Source: Candidatus Bathyarchaeota archaeon (lineage in GTDB: Archaea; Thermoproteota; CALKCG01; B24; JAGTQN01). From it: 12,382 nucleotides of DNA. The stretch covers positions 1 through 12,382 of the forward strand of contig JAGTQN010000017.1 in assembly GCA_018396395.1 (NCBI GenBank). The letters run 5' to 3'. A program made the position numbers and the translations under genes. This document shows positions 6,572 through 12,382 of this stretch, piece by piece. The notes under the pieces are model-generated. The model was not told where the DNA came from and did not search any database. It saw only the letters and a program-made list of their open reading frames with translations. Positions within the stretch are counted from its first letter, which is position 1; every line of letters starts with the position of its first letter.

Positions 6572-6594
6572 GACTGGAAAGCGAATTTCTTTTC

Positions 6595-7545
6595 ATGAAA
6601 GTCGTCCTTGGTTTCAAGGCTCCGGAGGATGAGGTGGAAATCCTAAGGAGGTTCCTACCAAAGGGCATTGCGTTAAGAACACTGGCGACCGGCTCTGAGG
6701 AGGAGCTAATAAACCTTTCAATGGATGCGGAAGCCCTCATAACCCATAGGGCTTCGAGAAAACTCATCGAATCCTCAGAAAGGCTCAGACTCATCCAAGT
6801 CCCTGCTGCTGGCGTGGACGGAATAGACATAGACGCCGCAAGGGAAAAGGGAAACATATACATTGCCAATGTAGGAGGCCTTCTCTCCCGAGCCGTGGCG
6901 GAGCATGCCTTCTCCCTCATCTTAGCTCTAGCCAAGAAAACGATCGAGCTCCATGGATACCTTACCTCCGGGAATTGGAAGCGAATAGAACCCCAAGTTC
7001 TCTATGGAAAGTCTTTAGGCATCATAGGCTTCGGGAATATTGGAAGGGAAGTTGGAAGGCTTGGAAGGGCCTTCCAGATGCGTATATTGGCTGTCAGGAG
7101 GCATCCAGAGGTCGATTATGCTACAGACTTCATGGGCGGTCCGGAGGACATAGGCTTTGTAATGAGCGAATCGGACTTTGTCGTGATCAGCGTACCTCTG
7201 ACAAAGGAGACAAGGGGCCTCATCGGAGCAAAGGAGCTGATGGCTATGAAGCCAAGCGCCTTCATTATTAATGTTTCCAGGGGCCCCGTCATGGATCAGA
7301 AAGCCCTTTACAGGGCTTTGAAGGAAGGCAAAATTGCTGGGGCAGGCTTGGATGTTTTCGATCCAGAACCTCCGGATCCACGAGATCCCTTGTTAAAGCT
7401 CGAGAACGTAGTTATGTCACCCCATGTGGCTGGAGCTTGGAAGGCCACGGTCGCGGAAAGGATGAGGATCTCAGCCGAGAACGTAAGGAGGCTTATGGAA
7501 GGAAAAAAGCCCATAAATCTCATAAACTTAGAGCTTGGTTATTGA
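6595..7545 (+). CDS. D-isomer-specific 2-hydroxyacid dehydrogenase
   Basis: A 316-residue NAD(P)-dependent oxidoreductase interconverting a 2-oxoacid and a D-2-hydroxyacid (glyoxylate/hydroxypyruvate reductase-like or D-lactate/phosphoglycerate dehydrogenase-like). The family plan is complete: a split catalytic domain (1-100 and 285-316) with the NAD domain between. Visible are the substrate loop VGG (93-95), the dinucleotide motif GFGNIG (145-150), catalytic Arg229 in NVSRGP, Glu258 in DPEPP and His277 in SPHVAG. The end of the second Rossmann strand reads AVRRH (166-170) with two Arg where NAD-specific enzymes have an acidic residue, suggesting NADP(H). There is no C-terminal ACT domain, which argues against SerA. 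The frame is open back to 6505, but a TATA box placed exactly for a start at 6595, and the family's usual MKVV-like beginning, fix this ATG. The substrate is not deducible. Confidence 0.9.
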   Translation: MKVVLGFKAPEDEVEILRRFLPKGIALRTLATGSEEELINLSMDAEALITHRASRKLIESSERLRLIQVPAAGVDGIDIDAAREKGNIYIANVGGLLSRAVAEHAFSLILALAKKTIELHGYLTSGNWKRIEPQVLYGKSLGIIGFGNIGREVGRLGRAFQMRILAVRRHPEVDYATDFMGGPEDIGFVMSESDFVVISVPLTKETRGLIGAKELMAMKPSAFIINVSRGPVMDQKALYRALKEGKIAGAGLDVFDPEPPDPRDPLLKLENVVMSPHVAGAWKATVAERMRISAENVRRLMEGKKPINLINLELGY

Positions 7546-7627
7546 GGATACCGGTTATCTGAAACAAAGCGATTTCGATTTGAAAAGGTCTGGAAAATTA
7601 GATCTTCAGATCCCAGACAAGTCAATA

Positions 7628-7654
7628 AATGCTTTTCTTGGCTAGAAAAGCATT
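7628..7654 (+). terminator. Strong hairpin after the dehydrogenase gene
   Basis: AATGCTTTTC (7628-7637) pairs perfectly with GAAAAGCATT (7645-7654) around the 7-nt loop TTGGCTA. It lies 83 bp after the dehydrogenase stop. No T-run follows on the + strand, so it may be an RNA 3'-end stabiliser or a mobile-element trace rather than a classical terminator. Confidence 0.4.
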
Positions 7655-8146
7655 ATGAAAGCTAAAGCTCATCAGGATTTTAAGCTTCAGAACCAGATCT
7701 AGATACCATACGGAAGGTGAGATTTCATAGCCAAGGAAGCGTAAAATGCGGAAAGGTTACTTATAGAGGCTTAAAAGTGGTTGGGTTTTCGGGCAATGGC
7801 ATATGCTATGATGGTGCTTACTACATGGGTCCCATGGAATTCTAAGGTTGAACCCATTGGAGTCCATCGACTTCGTTGGAGCAAAAAGCTCCGAGGAATG
7901 CGAGCGACTGAGGACGTCTCACTCGGCCTAGACGTGATGCTAGAACTTAAGAAGATCATGAAAAAACAATGAGTACACAGCGGTGGAGTTTGGCGCAACC
8001 AAGCAATAGAAGATGCGCTAAAGTTGAATCGATGGGAAGGAAATGCCAAACGGCGAAGGCATCTGCCCGAATACCATCGCGCAAGTATGTGCACTCTGAG
8101 AAATAAACCTCTCGGGTCATTGAGAGCGCAGCAAATCATGAAAAAC

Positions 8147-8284
8147 GCTTTGTGGCTTAATTCCGTTTTTCCATACGATATTTTTTTCTCTTCCATCCTA
8201 ATGCTTGAAACAGTCTTCGAAGGTCGAACTCTGAAGGGCTTTAGCAGCATCAAAAGTCCGAAGTTCTTAATTAAGCCACAAAGC
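8147..8284. repeat. Perfect 16-bp inverted repeat around 106 bp (MITE-like)
   Basis: GCTTTGTGGCTTAATT at 8147-8162 is exactly the reverse complement of AATTAAGCCACAAAGC at 8269-8284. The 106 bp between contain a T-run (8181-8187) and no secure gene. Total 138 bp is the size of a miniature inverted-repeat element, but no clear target-site duplication flanks it. A transcribed version would form a long hairpin just upstream of the vapBC promoter. Confidence 0.6.
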
Positions 8285-8330
8285 CTGGAAAATGACCAAC
8301 TCGGTCGAGGAATAGAAGATGACCATTTCT

Positions 8331-8350
8331 TGTATAGTAAAACTTATACA
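8331..8350 (+). promoter_or_regulatory. vapBC promoter with palindromic operator candidate
   Basis: TGTATA (8331-8336) and TATACA (8345-8350) form a 20-bp palindrome with an 8-bp spacer. The right arm coincides with the TATA-like ACTTATACA about 30 nt before the vapB ATG. A ribbon-helix-helix antitoxin binding such a site would block TBP, the usual autoregulation of these operons. The operator role is inference. Confidence 0.5.
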
Positions 8351-8379
8351 TATTCGATTCTACAATTTTGTCGTGGTCT

Positions 8380-8670
8380 ATGAGCCGTGTAATCCCCGTA
8401 AGGATTCCGAAGGACGTGTTGGAGAAGGTGGAACTCCTCGTAGGGATGGGTAGGTATGCGAATAGAAGCGAGGCCTTAAGGGCAATGATCGTGGAGCATC
8501 TCGAAGAGATGAAGGGTCTTCTCGCCTATGGGGAGGCAAACCTTGAAGCCAGGAAGCTTCAGAAAATAGCCGCCTCCATGAAGGAAGGCGAGTTTCTAAC
8601 CCTCTGCCAAGCCATCTTTAAGGGTTCGGAGACCTCCGTGGAGCTCATCGAGGAGCAGAGGGGAGAATAA
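8380..8670 (+). CDS. Ribbon-helix-helix antitoxin (VapB-like)
   Basis: A 96-residue DNA-binding antitoxin. The N-terminal half (about 3-45) has the ribbon-helix-helix pattern: a beta strand VIPVRIP, then helix DVLEKVELLVGMG, the turn residues YANRSE and a second helix EALRAMIVEHLEEM. The C-terminal half (about 46-96) is a charged helical region expected to wrap the toxin. It lies 26 bp upstream of a PIN-domain toxin on the same strand, the standard vapBC order. The ATG at 8380 is preferred because it begins directly at the DNA-binding strand. The frame also permits a TTG at 8368 with four extra residues. No ribosome site is evident, and a TATA-like box close upstream suggests a very short leader. 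Together the pair would repress its own promoter. Confidence 0.85.
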   Translation: MSRVIPVRIPKDVLEKVELLVGMGRYANRSEALRAMIVEHLEEMKGLLAYGEANLEARKLQKIAASMKEGEFLTLCQAIFKGSETSVELIEEQRGE

Positions 8671-8696
8671 GCAAAGTCTGAAGCTACGCATTCACG

Positions 8697-9275
8697 GTGG
8701 CCCCCTTGAAAAATGTTTACATAGATACGAACGTGCTGCTCGCGGCACACATGCCTGAGGACCCTTTCTACGAATCATCACGGAAAATCTACACCAAACT
8801 CGGCGTCGATTACATAGGGTACATATCACCCCTAAGCCTCGTCGAGATCGCGGGCGTAGTCTCGAAACGGATGCAGGACATTCGACTTGAGCTTGTGGCC
8901 GATGGGATTAGAGAAAGCTTTAAAGCGCTTTCCCAAAGGGAGAGGGCTAGGCTAATCGCTTACAAGATTCTCTCAAAGGAGGGCCTGAACATCTTCCACG
9001 TGCCGGGCGACGTGACTTTGGACATGTTCATGACGAAGGTCTCTATGCCTACCATCCTCTCCCACGCGCTATCGCATGCCCTCCAGCTGGGCTTAAGGGC
9101 CTTCGATGCCTACCACTTCGCCACGGCCTACGACCTCACCCAAATATACCGCACGCCCCTCTCCTTCTTTACCTCCAACGACAGACACTTCTTGGAGCTG
9201 AAAAGGGAGATTGAAAAAGCCCTAAATCTCATCGTAGCATCATCCACGGAGTTCGTAACCCTTGAAGGGTTATAA
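8697..9275 (+). CDS. PIN-domain ribonuclease toxin (VapC-like)
   Basis: A 192-residue toxin, predicted to be a metal-dependent endoribonuclease neutralised by the upstream antitoxin. The PIN acidic site is complete: Asp10 in the opening YIDTNVLL strand, Glu50 in SLVEIAG, Asp137 in FDAYH, and the TSND block (159-162) near the C terminus. The protein is longer than a typical VapC of 120-140 residues because of an insert of helices at about 58-120. The region is visibly richer in G+C than its surroundings, in line with an acquired module. GTG at 8697 is taken as start. TTG at 8706, preceded by GGTGG, is equally possible and would begin right at the first beta strand. Known VapC targets are tRNAs or rRNA; the target here cannot be inferred. 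Confidence 0.86.
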   Translation: MAPLKNVYIDTNVLLAAHMPEDPFYESSRKIYTKLGVDYIGYISPLSLVEIAGVVSKRMQDIRLELVADGIRESFKALSQRERARLIAYKILSKEGLNIFHVPGDVTLDMFMTKVSMPTILSHALSHALQLGLRAFDAYHFATAYDLTQIYRTPLSFFTSNDRHFLELKREIEKALNLIVASSTEFVTLEGL

Positions 9276-9781
9276 GGTAAAAGGCACCCACCGTGTAACA
9301 ATGCGAATGATGCAGTTTCAAGGGAGCTAAAGGCTAGATTCGCACCAGATCCTAATGCTTTTTTATACGTCGCTAGAGAAAATATTAGCATACTAGGCCT
9401 ACGGCTTTCCTCGATGATATTGTAAGGACTAAATCCCTTCCAAAATAATAAAATAATAGAATGGAGAAGAACGAGTCGTGACCAGTTTCCTTACGAACTA
9501 TGACATAAATGCCTGGATATCCATAATCGGCCAAGCTTGGGACCATCCTAGTTAATGATCTCAGTACTAGGTCCATGTATGTACGGAGTTCTGTTAGGAG
9601 CGGCAGACCGTCTCTTCTGCCTTATTTTGTAGGTGAACAAATTATCGTAGCACCATAACAGTTCCGATAATCCTATGGCTTTAAGAACATCTATTCATTG
9701 AACCCTAAGGGAGGGCCTATAGTAAGCGAAAGTCATGAGCCTCATCTTTTCCCTTAAGAGTCCCTTGACAGGTTCTAGAAA
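9276..9781. other. Gene-poor stretch with possible relics
   Basis: No intact gene. The vapC frame reopens after its stop and runs to a TAA at 9423-9425 (49 codons) with a protein-like peptide containing ARFAPDPNAFLYVAREN. On the minus strand 9621 to 9388 is open for 78 codons (an ATG at 9576) with a segment DYGYPGIYVIVRKETGHDS. Neither is recognised; both may be ends of deleted genes. Small inverted repeats occur at 9602-9621 (GGCAGA/TCTGCC) and 9641-9671 (ATTATCG/CGATAAT). Confidence 0.35.
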
Positions 9782-10016
9782 ATGAAAAGAGAGCGGATGG
9801 CTAATATGATTTTGGAGTTGCTAAACCGAGTTGGAGACGTCTATAAAGCCGAGTTTGTGGGTTCAATAGCCTTCAACTATGGGATTAGACGAAGGACCTA
9901 AGGAGTACTTTGAGGACCTAAGGCGTGCTGGAGCCATTGACGTTAAAGGCGATACGATGAAGTTGATCAGGGAAAAGGAGAAGGCCAAAGAGTGGTTAAA
10001 GAAGCGATGCCAATAA
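9782..10016 (+). pseudogene. Frameshifted small helix-turn-helix-like gene
   Basis: From the ATG at 9782 the frame encodes an intact-looking start (MKRERMANMILELLNRVGD, then YKAEFVGSIAFNYGIRRRT) and meets TAA at 9899-9901. Shifting by one base at that point resumes a long charged frame (KEYFEDLRRAGAIDVKGD, then helix-rich KLIREKEKAKEWLKKRCQ) that ends at TAA 10014-10016. The total is 235 bp, one base more than a multiple of three, so a single inserted base or two lost bases explain it. Restored, the product would be about 78 residues with a winged-helix-like order: helix, helix, recognition helix, then a short hairpin (AIDVKGD) and a basic C-terminal helix. The function is not certain; it is plausibly a small archaeal DNA-binding regulator. 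The AGGACCTAAGG sequence at the break recurs 20 bp downstream. Confidence 0.6.
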
Positions 10017-10362
10017 CGTCCTTCCAATAGTCAAAGACTGGATGAGGGAGTACCCATCCCAGTCCATCAATAGGCCTTTTTCTGACCAAGATGTTACAGT
10101 CTCATCTCAATCTCCTATGGGTGTATGGATGGTGGTGTGTTAGTACGCATATGTGTGTTACTCTGTTTTGATGGTAAGACCAAGTGCCAGCTAGATATAA
10201 GTCAAGGTATTAGAAAGCGTCTCATAATTCATAGTAAATTGCTGACCTTGGAAGCCTAGACAACATTGGGTTTGAGGCTTTTGCTAACAGTCCTAGCTGG
10301 TAAAATATCAATACAGTACATACTTATTCCTATTAATACGTATAATTGAATGATGTGATTTT
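10017..10362. other. Gene-free stretch, repeats of GTGTGTTA
   Basis: No gene with support. A short + strand run after the frameshifted gene (about 10013-10140, with VKDWMREYPSQ) might be a relic of a downstream partner. GTGTGTTA occurs twice at 10135-10142 and 10153-10160. AT-rich sequence with ACGTATAAT near 10338-10346 may be the old promoter of the antitoxin-like pseudogene. Confidence 0.35.
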
Positions 10363-10527
10363 ATGGGAAAGGTAAAGGTAACCCTACTAATCGATGATAT
10401 GGTAATCTGAAAAGCCAAGGAAATGGGCTTAAACCTATCTAGAACTGCATAGAAGTGTTTAAAAGAGGCTATAGAGCGATTAGAGGGGAAGAAGATCGAA
10501 AAACTCGCAAAATCCAACGAATATTAG
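10363..10527 (+). pseudogene. Antitoxin-like gene broken by two stop codons
   Basis: The frame from ATG 10363 to TAG 10525-10527 spans 54 codons and reads as a small CcdA/VapB-like antitoxin: a strand MGKVKVTLLIDDMVI, a helix KAKEMGLNLSRTA, then KCLKEAIERLEGKKIEK. It is interrupted by TGA at 10408-10410 and TAG at 10450-10452. Each is one substitution from a sensible codon (CGA Arg and GAG or AAG). The pattern of a conserved DNA-binding strand plus a turn residue set (GLNLSRTA) is typical of archaeal ribbon-helix-helix antitoxins. No toxin partner remains: the next feature, 9 bp on, is the tRNA gene. I infer decay; stop-codon readthrough is much less likely. Confidence 0.6.
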
Positions 10528-10536
10528 ATCAAAAGA

Positions 10537-10608
10537 GCCTCGGGAGGGATTCGAACCCTCGACCAACAGCTTACGAGACTGTCGCTCTGCCAGCTGAGCT
10601 ACCGAGGC
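10537..10608 (-). tRNA. tRNA-Thr (anticodon CGT)
   Basis: The minus strand folds into a full cloverleaf of 72 nt. The acceptor stem is GCCTCGG with CCGAGGC (7 bp). The D arm is GCTC/GAGC, and the anticodon stem ACAGT/GCTGT has the loop CTCGTAA. The T arm is GAGGG/CCCTC with the loop TTCGAAT. Loop positions 34-36 are CGT, reading ACG (Thr). There is no intron and no encoded CCA. The 3' flank TCTTTT (minus strand) suits termination, and a TATA-like CTTTTTAAGC lies about 28 nt before the 5' end. Confidence 0.95.
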
Positions 10609-10630
10609 TTAAGTTTGCCAAGGAAAAGGG

Positions 10631-10640
10631 GCTTAAAAAG
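10631..10640 (-). promoter_or_regulatory. Promoter of tRNA-Thr
   Basis: On the minus strand CTTTTTAAGC is centred about 28 nt before the tRNA 5' end (10608), the expected archaeal TATA distance. It lies between the stop of the deacylase gene and the tRNA, so the tRNA has its own promoter. Confidence 0.6.
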
Positions 10641-10670
10641 ATTTTCAATAGAACGGATGAAAATTCTAGC

Positions 10671-11141
10671 CTATTGACTGATGACCGCGATTTTCGCCTC
10701 TGTAAGGCGTAGGATATCCTCCGTCCTAAGCTCCAAAAGCCTTGTTCTGCTTCCACCTCCGCAATAGAGGGTTTCGAATACAAGGAGGCTCTTATCCATC
10801 AGAACGATCATCCTCGTCTTATGCCCAACAGTCGGCGTCCCTCCAGGCGGATATCCACTTATACCTTCAGCTTCTTCAAAAGGCACTAGTCGAACTCGCT
10901 CGACTCCTAGAGCCTTGGCAGCAGCCTTCAGATCCACCCTTCGATCTCCAGGGACGACGAGGAGGACATATCTGCCTTGGGAATCGATGGCTACGAGGTT
11001 TTTTGTCACCCTATGAAGCTCTAAACCAGCTACCCTAGCAGCATCCTGCGTATGAATAGTTTCAGGCTTTTCCAAGAACCTATACCATATACCCGTCTTG
11101 CGGAGAAAGGCATCCAGGTCCCGAAAGCCTTCAGACATCAT
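10671..11141 (-). CDS. YbaK/ProX-type aminoacyl-tRNA deacylase
   Basis: A 156-residue trans-editing enzyme of the YbaK/EbsC family, which hydrolyses mischarged aminoacyl-tRNA (Cys- or Ala-tRNA(Pro) in characterised members). The domain spans the whole protein. Lys47 in VTKNLV matches the catalytic lysine of YbaK. The GYPPGGTPTVGH block (96-107) is the conserved glycine/proline loop of the substrate pocket, and CGGG (127-130) is the second glycine loop. The start overlaps the end of the upstream DUF362 gene: its ATGATG begins 11 bp before that gene's last base, so translation is probably coupled. Either Met of the ATGATG pair could be used. The amino acid specificity cannot be told from sequence. 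The gene is followed 62 bp later by tRNA-Thr. Confidence 0.88.
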   Translation of the reverse strand: MMSEGFRDLDAFLRKTGIWYRFLEKPETIHTQDAARVAGLELHRVTKNLVAIDSQGRYVLLVVPGDRRVDLKAAAKALGVERVRLVPFEEAEGISGYPPGGTPTVGHKTRMIVLMDKSLLVFETLYCGGGSRTRLLELRTEDILRLTEAKIAVISQ

Positions 11142-12297
11142 GGATGACGCCCTCTGGCATCCTATCCAGCTTCATGAGGCGGTACCTTGTGCTTCCTATA
11201 CCAAGGGCCTCACAGGCAAAATGGACTGCCTTCCAATCGATCTTCGGGAAAAGGGCCCGGAACTTATCGGTACCCCTCTCTAAGGCTCCTACTTCCTCTA
11301 ACCTTGAGCCTGGAATGCCAGGTGCCTGATTAATGAGATCCACAGAAGCCACATCGATGGCTACCGGATCCCTCGATGCCAGCAAGCCTATATCTGGAAC
11401 TATGGGAAGGTCGGACCAGCCTTCCTGCATATGCTCGCAATCGCACATCCAATCGATTTCTAGGAGAAAATTGAAGTTGAAGAGTCTATCCTTCCCTACG
11501 GTTTTAACAACGGCGGCCGCCATGTCCGCCTCCCTTAACTGGATTTCACTAACCTCATCCCTTCTCATAGCCTTTATGGCACCCTTCGGGCACGATCCTA
11601 TGCAGGCCCTGCAGCCTATGCAAAGGCTTGGATCGATCCAAAACCTTCCAAAGCCTTCCCTTTTTGCAGCCTTTACAGGACAGACTTCCTCACAGACACC
11701 ACAGCCATCACATCTTTCAGGATCGATTCTGGGCTTCTCGAGGTAATGAAACAAGAACTTCCCCTCTTTTGACGCAAAGCCTACTGCTAAGTTCTTTATG
11801 GCACCTCCGAGGCCTACGAGGTGATGGCCCTTGAAATGGGTCAAGTTAATGAGCCAATCTGCCTCCTTCAGAAGGGAGGCTAAGGGAACCCTTTTGAATC
11901 TATGTCCATCCACCTCGACATGGATGGAGCTGCTGCCGTTTTCTCCATCCGCAATCAAGATTGGGGCTCCTAGGCTCTCGGGAGTGAAGCCATGGGAAGC
12001 CGCTACTCGAAGATATTTTTCACCCGTACCCCTGGGATCCCTTAGCCCCAGACCCGTCGTGTCCGTAACGATGGGTTTGGCTCCCAAGTCCTTGAGTCTT
12101 TCGACGACACGGCGGACGTAGAATGGGCGAAGGTATCTTGTACAAAGGGGAGCCCCCATATGGACCTTTATCAAGGTTGTTTCTCCTGGCTTGATGGACT
12201 CTCCGATTCCTAAGGCTTTAATGAGCCAATCGATCTTTACTGCAAGGCTTTCACCGCTATTCCTAGCCCTGGCATCCGCAAAATAAACGATGGACAT
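11131..12297 (-). CDS. DUF362-family protein with two 4Fe-4S clusters
   Basis: A 388-residue iron-sulfur protein. The N-terminal DUF362 domain (about 3-180) includes KVHMGAP (44-50), the Thr-rich VTDTTGLG (77-84), LINLTHFKGHHLVGLGG (149-165) and KNL (168-170). A ferredoxin-like insert has two clusters: Cys196/199/202/206 (CxxCxxCxxxCP) and Cys226/229/232/236. The DUF362 domain resumes at about 255-350 with CDCEHM and DIGLLASRDPVAID. The biochemical role of the family is not established; a redox or electron-transfer task is inferred from the clusters. No signal peptide is seen, so it is cytoplasmic. A TATA-like TTCTTTAAGAA (12325-12335) is centred about 33 nt before the ATG at 12297, giving a very short or absent leader; no ribosome site is visible. 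It is the first gene of a two-gene unit with the deacylase, overlapping it by 11 bp. Confidence 0.9.
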   Translation of the reverse strand: MSIVYFADARARNSGESLAVKIDWLIKALGIGESIKPGETTLIKVHMGAPLCTRYLRPFYVRRVVERLKDLGAKPIVTDTTGLGLRDPRGTGEKYLRVAASHGFTPESLGAPILIADGENGSSSIHVEVDGHRFKRVPLASLLKEADWLINLTHFKGHHLVGLGGAIKNLAVGFASKEGKFLFHYLEKPRIDPERCDGCGVCEEVCPVKAAKREGFGRFWIDPSLCIGCRACIGSCPKGAIKAMRRDEVSEIQLREADMAAAVVKTVGKDRLFNFNFLLEIDWMCDCEHMQEGWSDLPIVPDIGLLASRDPVAIDVASVDLINQAPGIPGSRLEEVGALERGTDKFRALFPKIDWKAVHFACEALGIGSTRYRLMKLDRMPEGVIHDV

Positions 12298-12382
12298 TTA
12301 TGCATCGCCTTAGTTTGATAGGATTCTTAAAGAAAGATTCGGCCTAAAGAACTTTACCAAGGGGAACGGGTGAGAAATATCT
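12298..12382 (-). promoter_or_regulatory. Promoter region of the DUF362-deacylase operon
   Basis: TTCTTTAAGAA (minus strand, 12325-12335) is a near-palindromic TATA-like box upstream of the ATG at 12297. Nothing else is recognisable in the last 85 bp of the window. Confidence 0.45.

Larger units (their letters stand above)
7546..8330. other. Degenerate-looking region of about 780 bp
   Basis: No gene with a convincing start, length and motif set. Two overlapping + strand open runs exist: one from about 7684 to a TAA at 7843, and one from the TTG at 7781 to a TGA at 7970-7972 that stays open in the same frame beyond the stop to about 8380. The peptides look partly protein-like (for example SGNGICYDGAYYMGPMEF), but frames change and stop codons intervene. 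This would fit a decayed gene, perhaps from a mobile element, given the perfect inverted repeat at 8147-8284. I could not match it to a transposase family. Confidence 0.35.

Noticed and set aside
6505..6594. N-terminal 30-residue extension of the dehydrogenase
   Set aside because: The extension would contain the gene's own TATA box and does not resemble the family; the start at 6595 fits the leaderless pattern and family length.
7771..8253. 160-codon minus-strand open frame
   Set aside because: Composition is that of an antisense frame (Ser, Arg, Phe and Leu-rich, no domain pattern), there is no ribosome site or promoter, and the opposite strand carries equally open runs.
9128..9391. 87-codon minus-strand open frame across the vapC 3' end
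   Set aside because: It is antisense to a well-supported PIN-domain gene and shows no motif or start signals.
9893..9923. Frameshift explained by the AGGACCTAAGG repeat as a 20-bp tandem duplication
   Set aside because: A 20-bp insertion changes the frame by two bases, whereas the gene is off by one; both repeat copies also read as sensible protein sequence.
10408..10452. TGA and TAG read as selenocysteine or pyrrolysine codons, given the corrinoid methyltransferase genes nearby
   Set aside because: The gene is antitoxin-like, contains two different stop codons each one substitution from a normal codon, and shows no SECIS-like structure or Pyl machinery.
10537..10608. Direct duplicate of the tRNA 3' end (att site) in the adjacent accessory region
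   Set aside because: I looked for the terminal bases of the tRNA across 7546-10536 and found no matching copy.

Overview
The window reads as archaeal, probably a thermophile. Several genes are preceded by TATA-like boxes at the archaeal spacing (about 25-28 nt before the start point). At least one gene (6595) looks leaderless. The tRNA-Thr gene has no encoded CCA. The protein set includes typically archaeal members: a RadB-like recombinase paralogue, a Clp1/Grc3-type RNA 5'-kinase, a small CxxC zinc-ribbon protein and a VapBC toxin-antitoxin pair. Arginine is mostly AGG/AGA and proteins are rich in Lys/Glu. I cannot place the lineage from one window.

Layout. 1-331: no secure gene. 332-2142: a two-gene unit for corrinoid methyl transfer (B12-binding corrinoid protein, then a UroD/MtaA-family methyltransferase), with no substrate-specific partner in view. 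2143-2944: about 800 bp without a gene, holding the most interesting signal, a candidate structured RNA (about 2263-2379). It has a TATA-like box, a 15-nt terminal inverted repeat, tandem G-A/A-G positions as in a kink-turn, and a poly-T end. 2945-3643: an MJ0936/YfcE-like phosphodiesterase. It overlaps tail to tail with the Clp1/Grc3 kinase (3591-4949, minus). That gene diverges from radB (5008-5730) across a 58-bp shared promoter region. radB overlaps tail to tail with a three-helix membrane protein (5693-6196, minus), which in turn diverges from a 61-residue zinc-ribbon protein (6323-6508). A D-2-hydroxyacid dehydrogenase follows (6595-7545).

7546-8330 is apparently degenerate DNA with a strong hairpin and a perfect 16-bp inverted repeat. 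8380-9275 is a vapBC pair with a palindrome at its promoter. 9276-10530 is a gene graveyard next to tRNA-Thr(CGT). It includes a small helix-turn-helix-like gene broken by one frameshift and an antitoxin-like gene broken by two stop codons. The last 1.7 kb holds a minus-strand operon: a DUF362/4Fe-4S protein translationally coupled to a YbaK-type aminoacyl-tRNA deacylase, ending just upstream of the tRNA gene.

How it fits together. The window mixes housekeeping RNA/DNA genes (RNA kinase, RadB, tRNA, tRNA-editing deacylase) with one catabolic C1 module and two accessory or decaying islands. All domain calls rest on motifs read by eye; no database search was possible.
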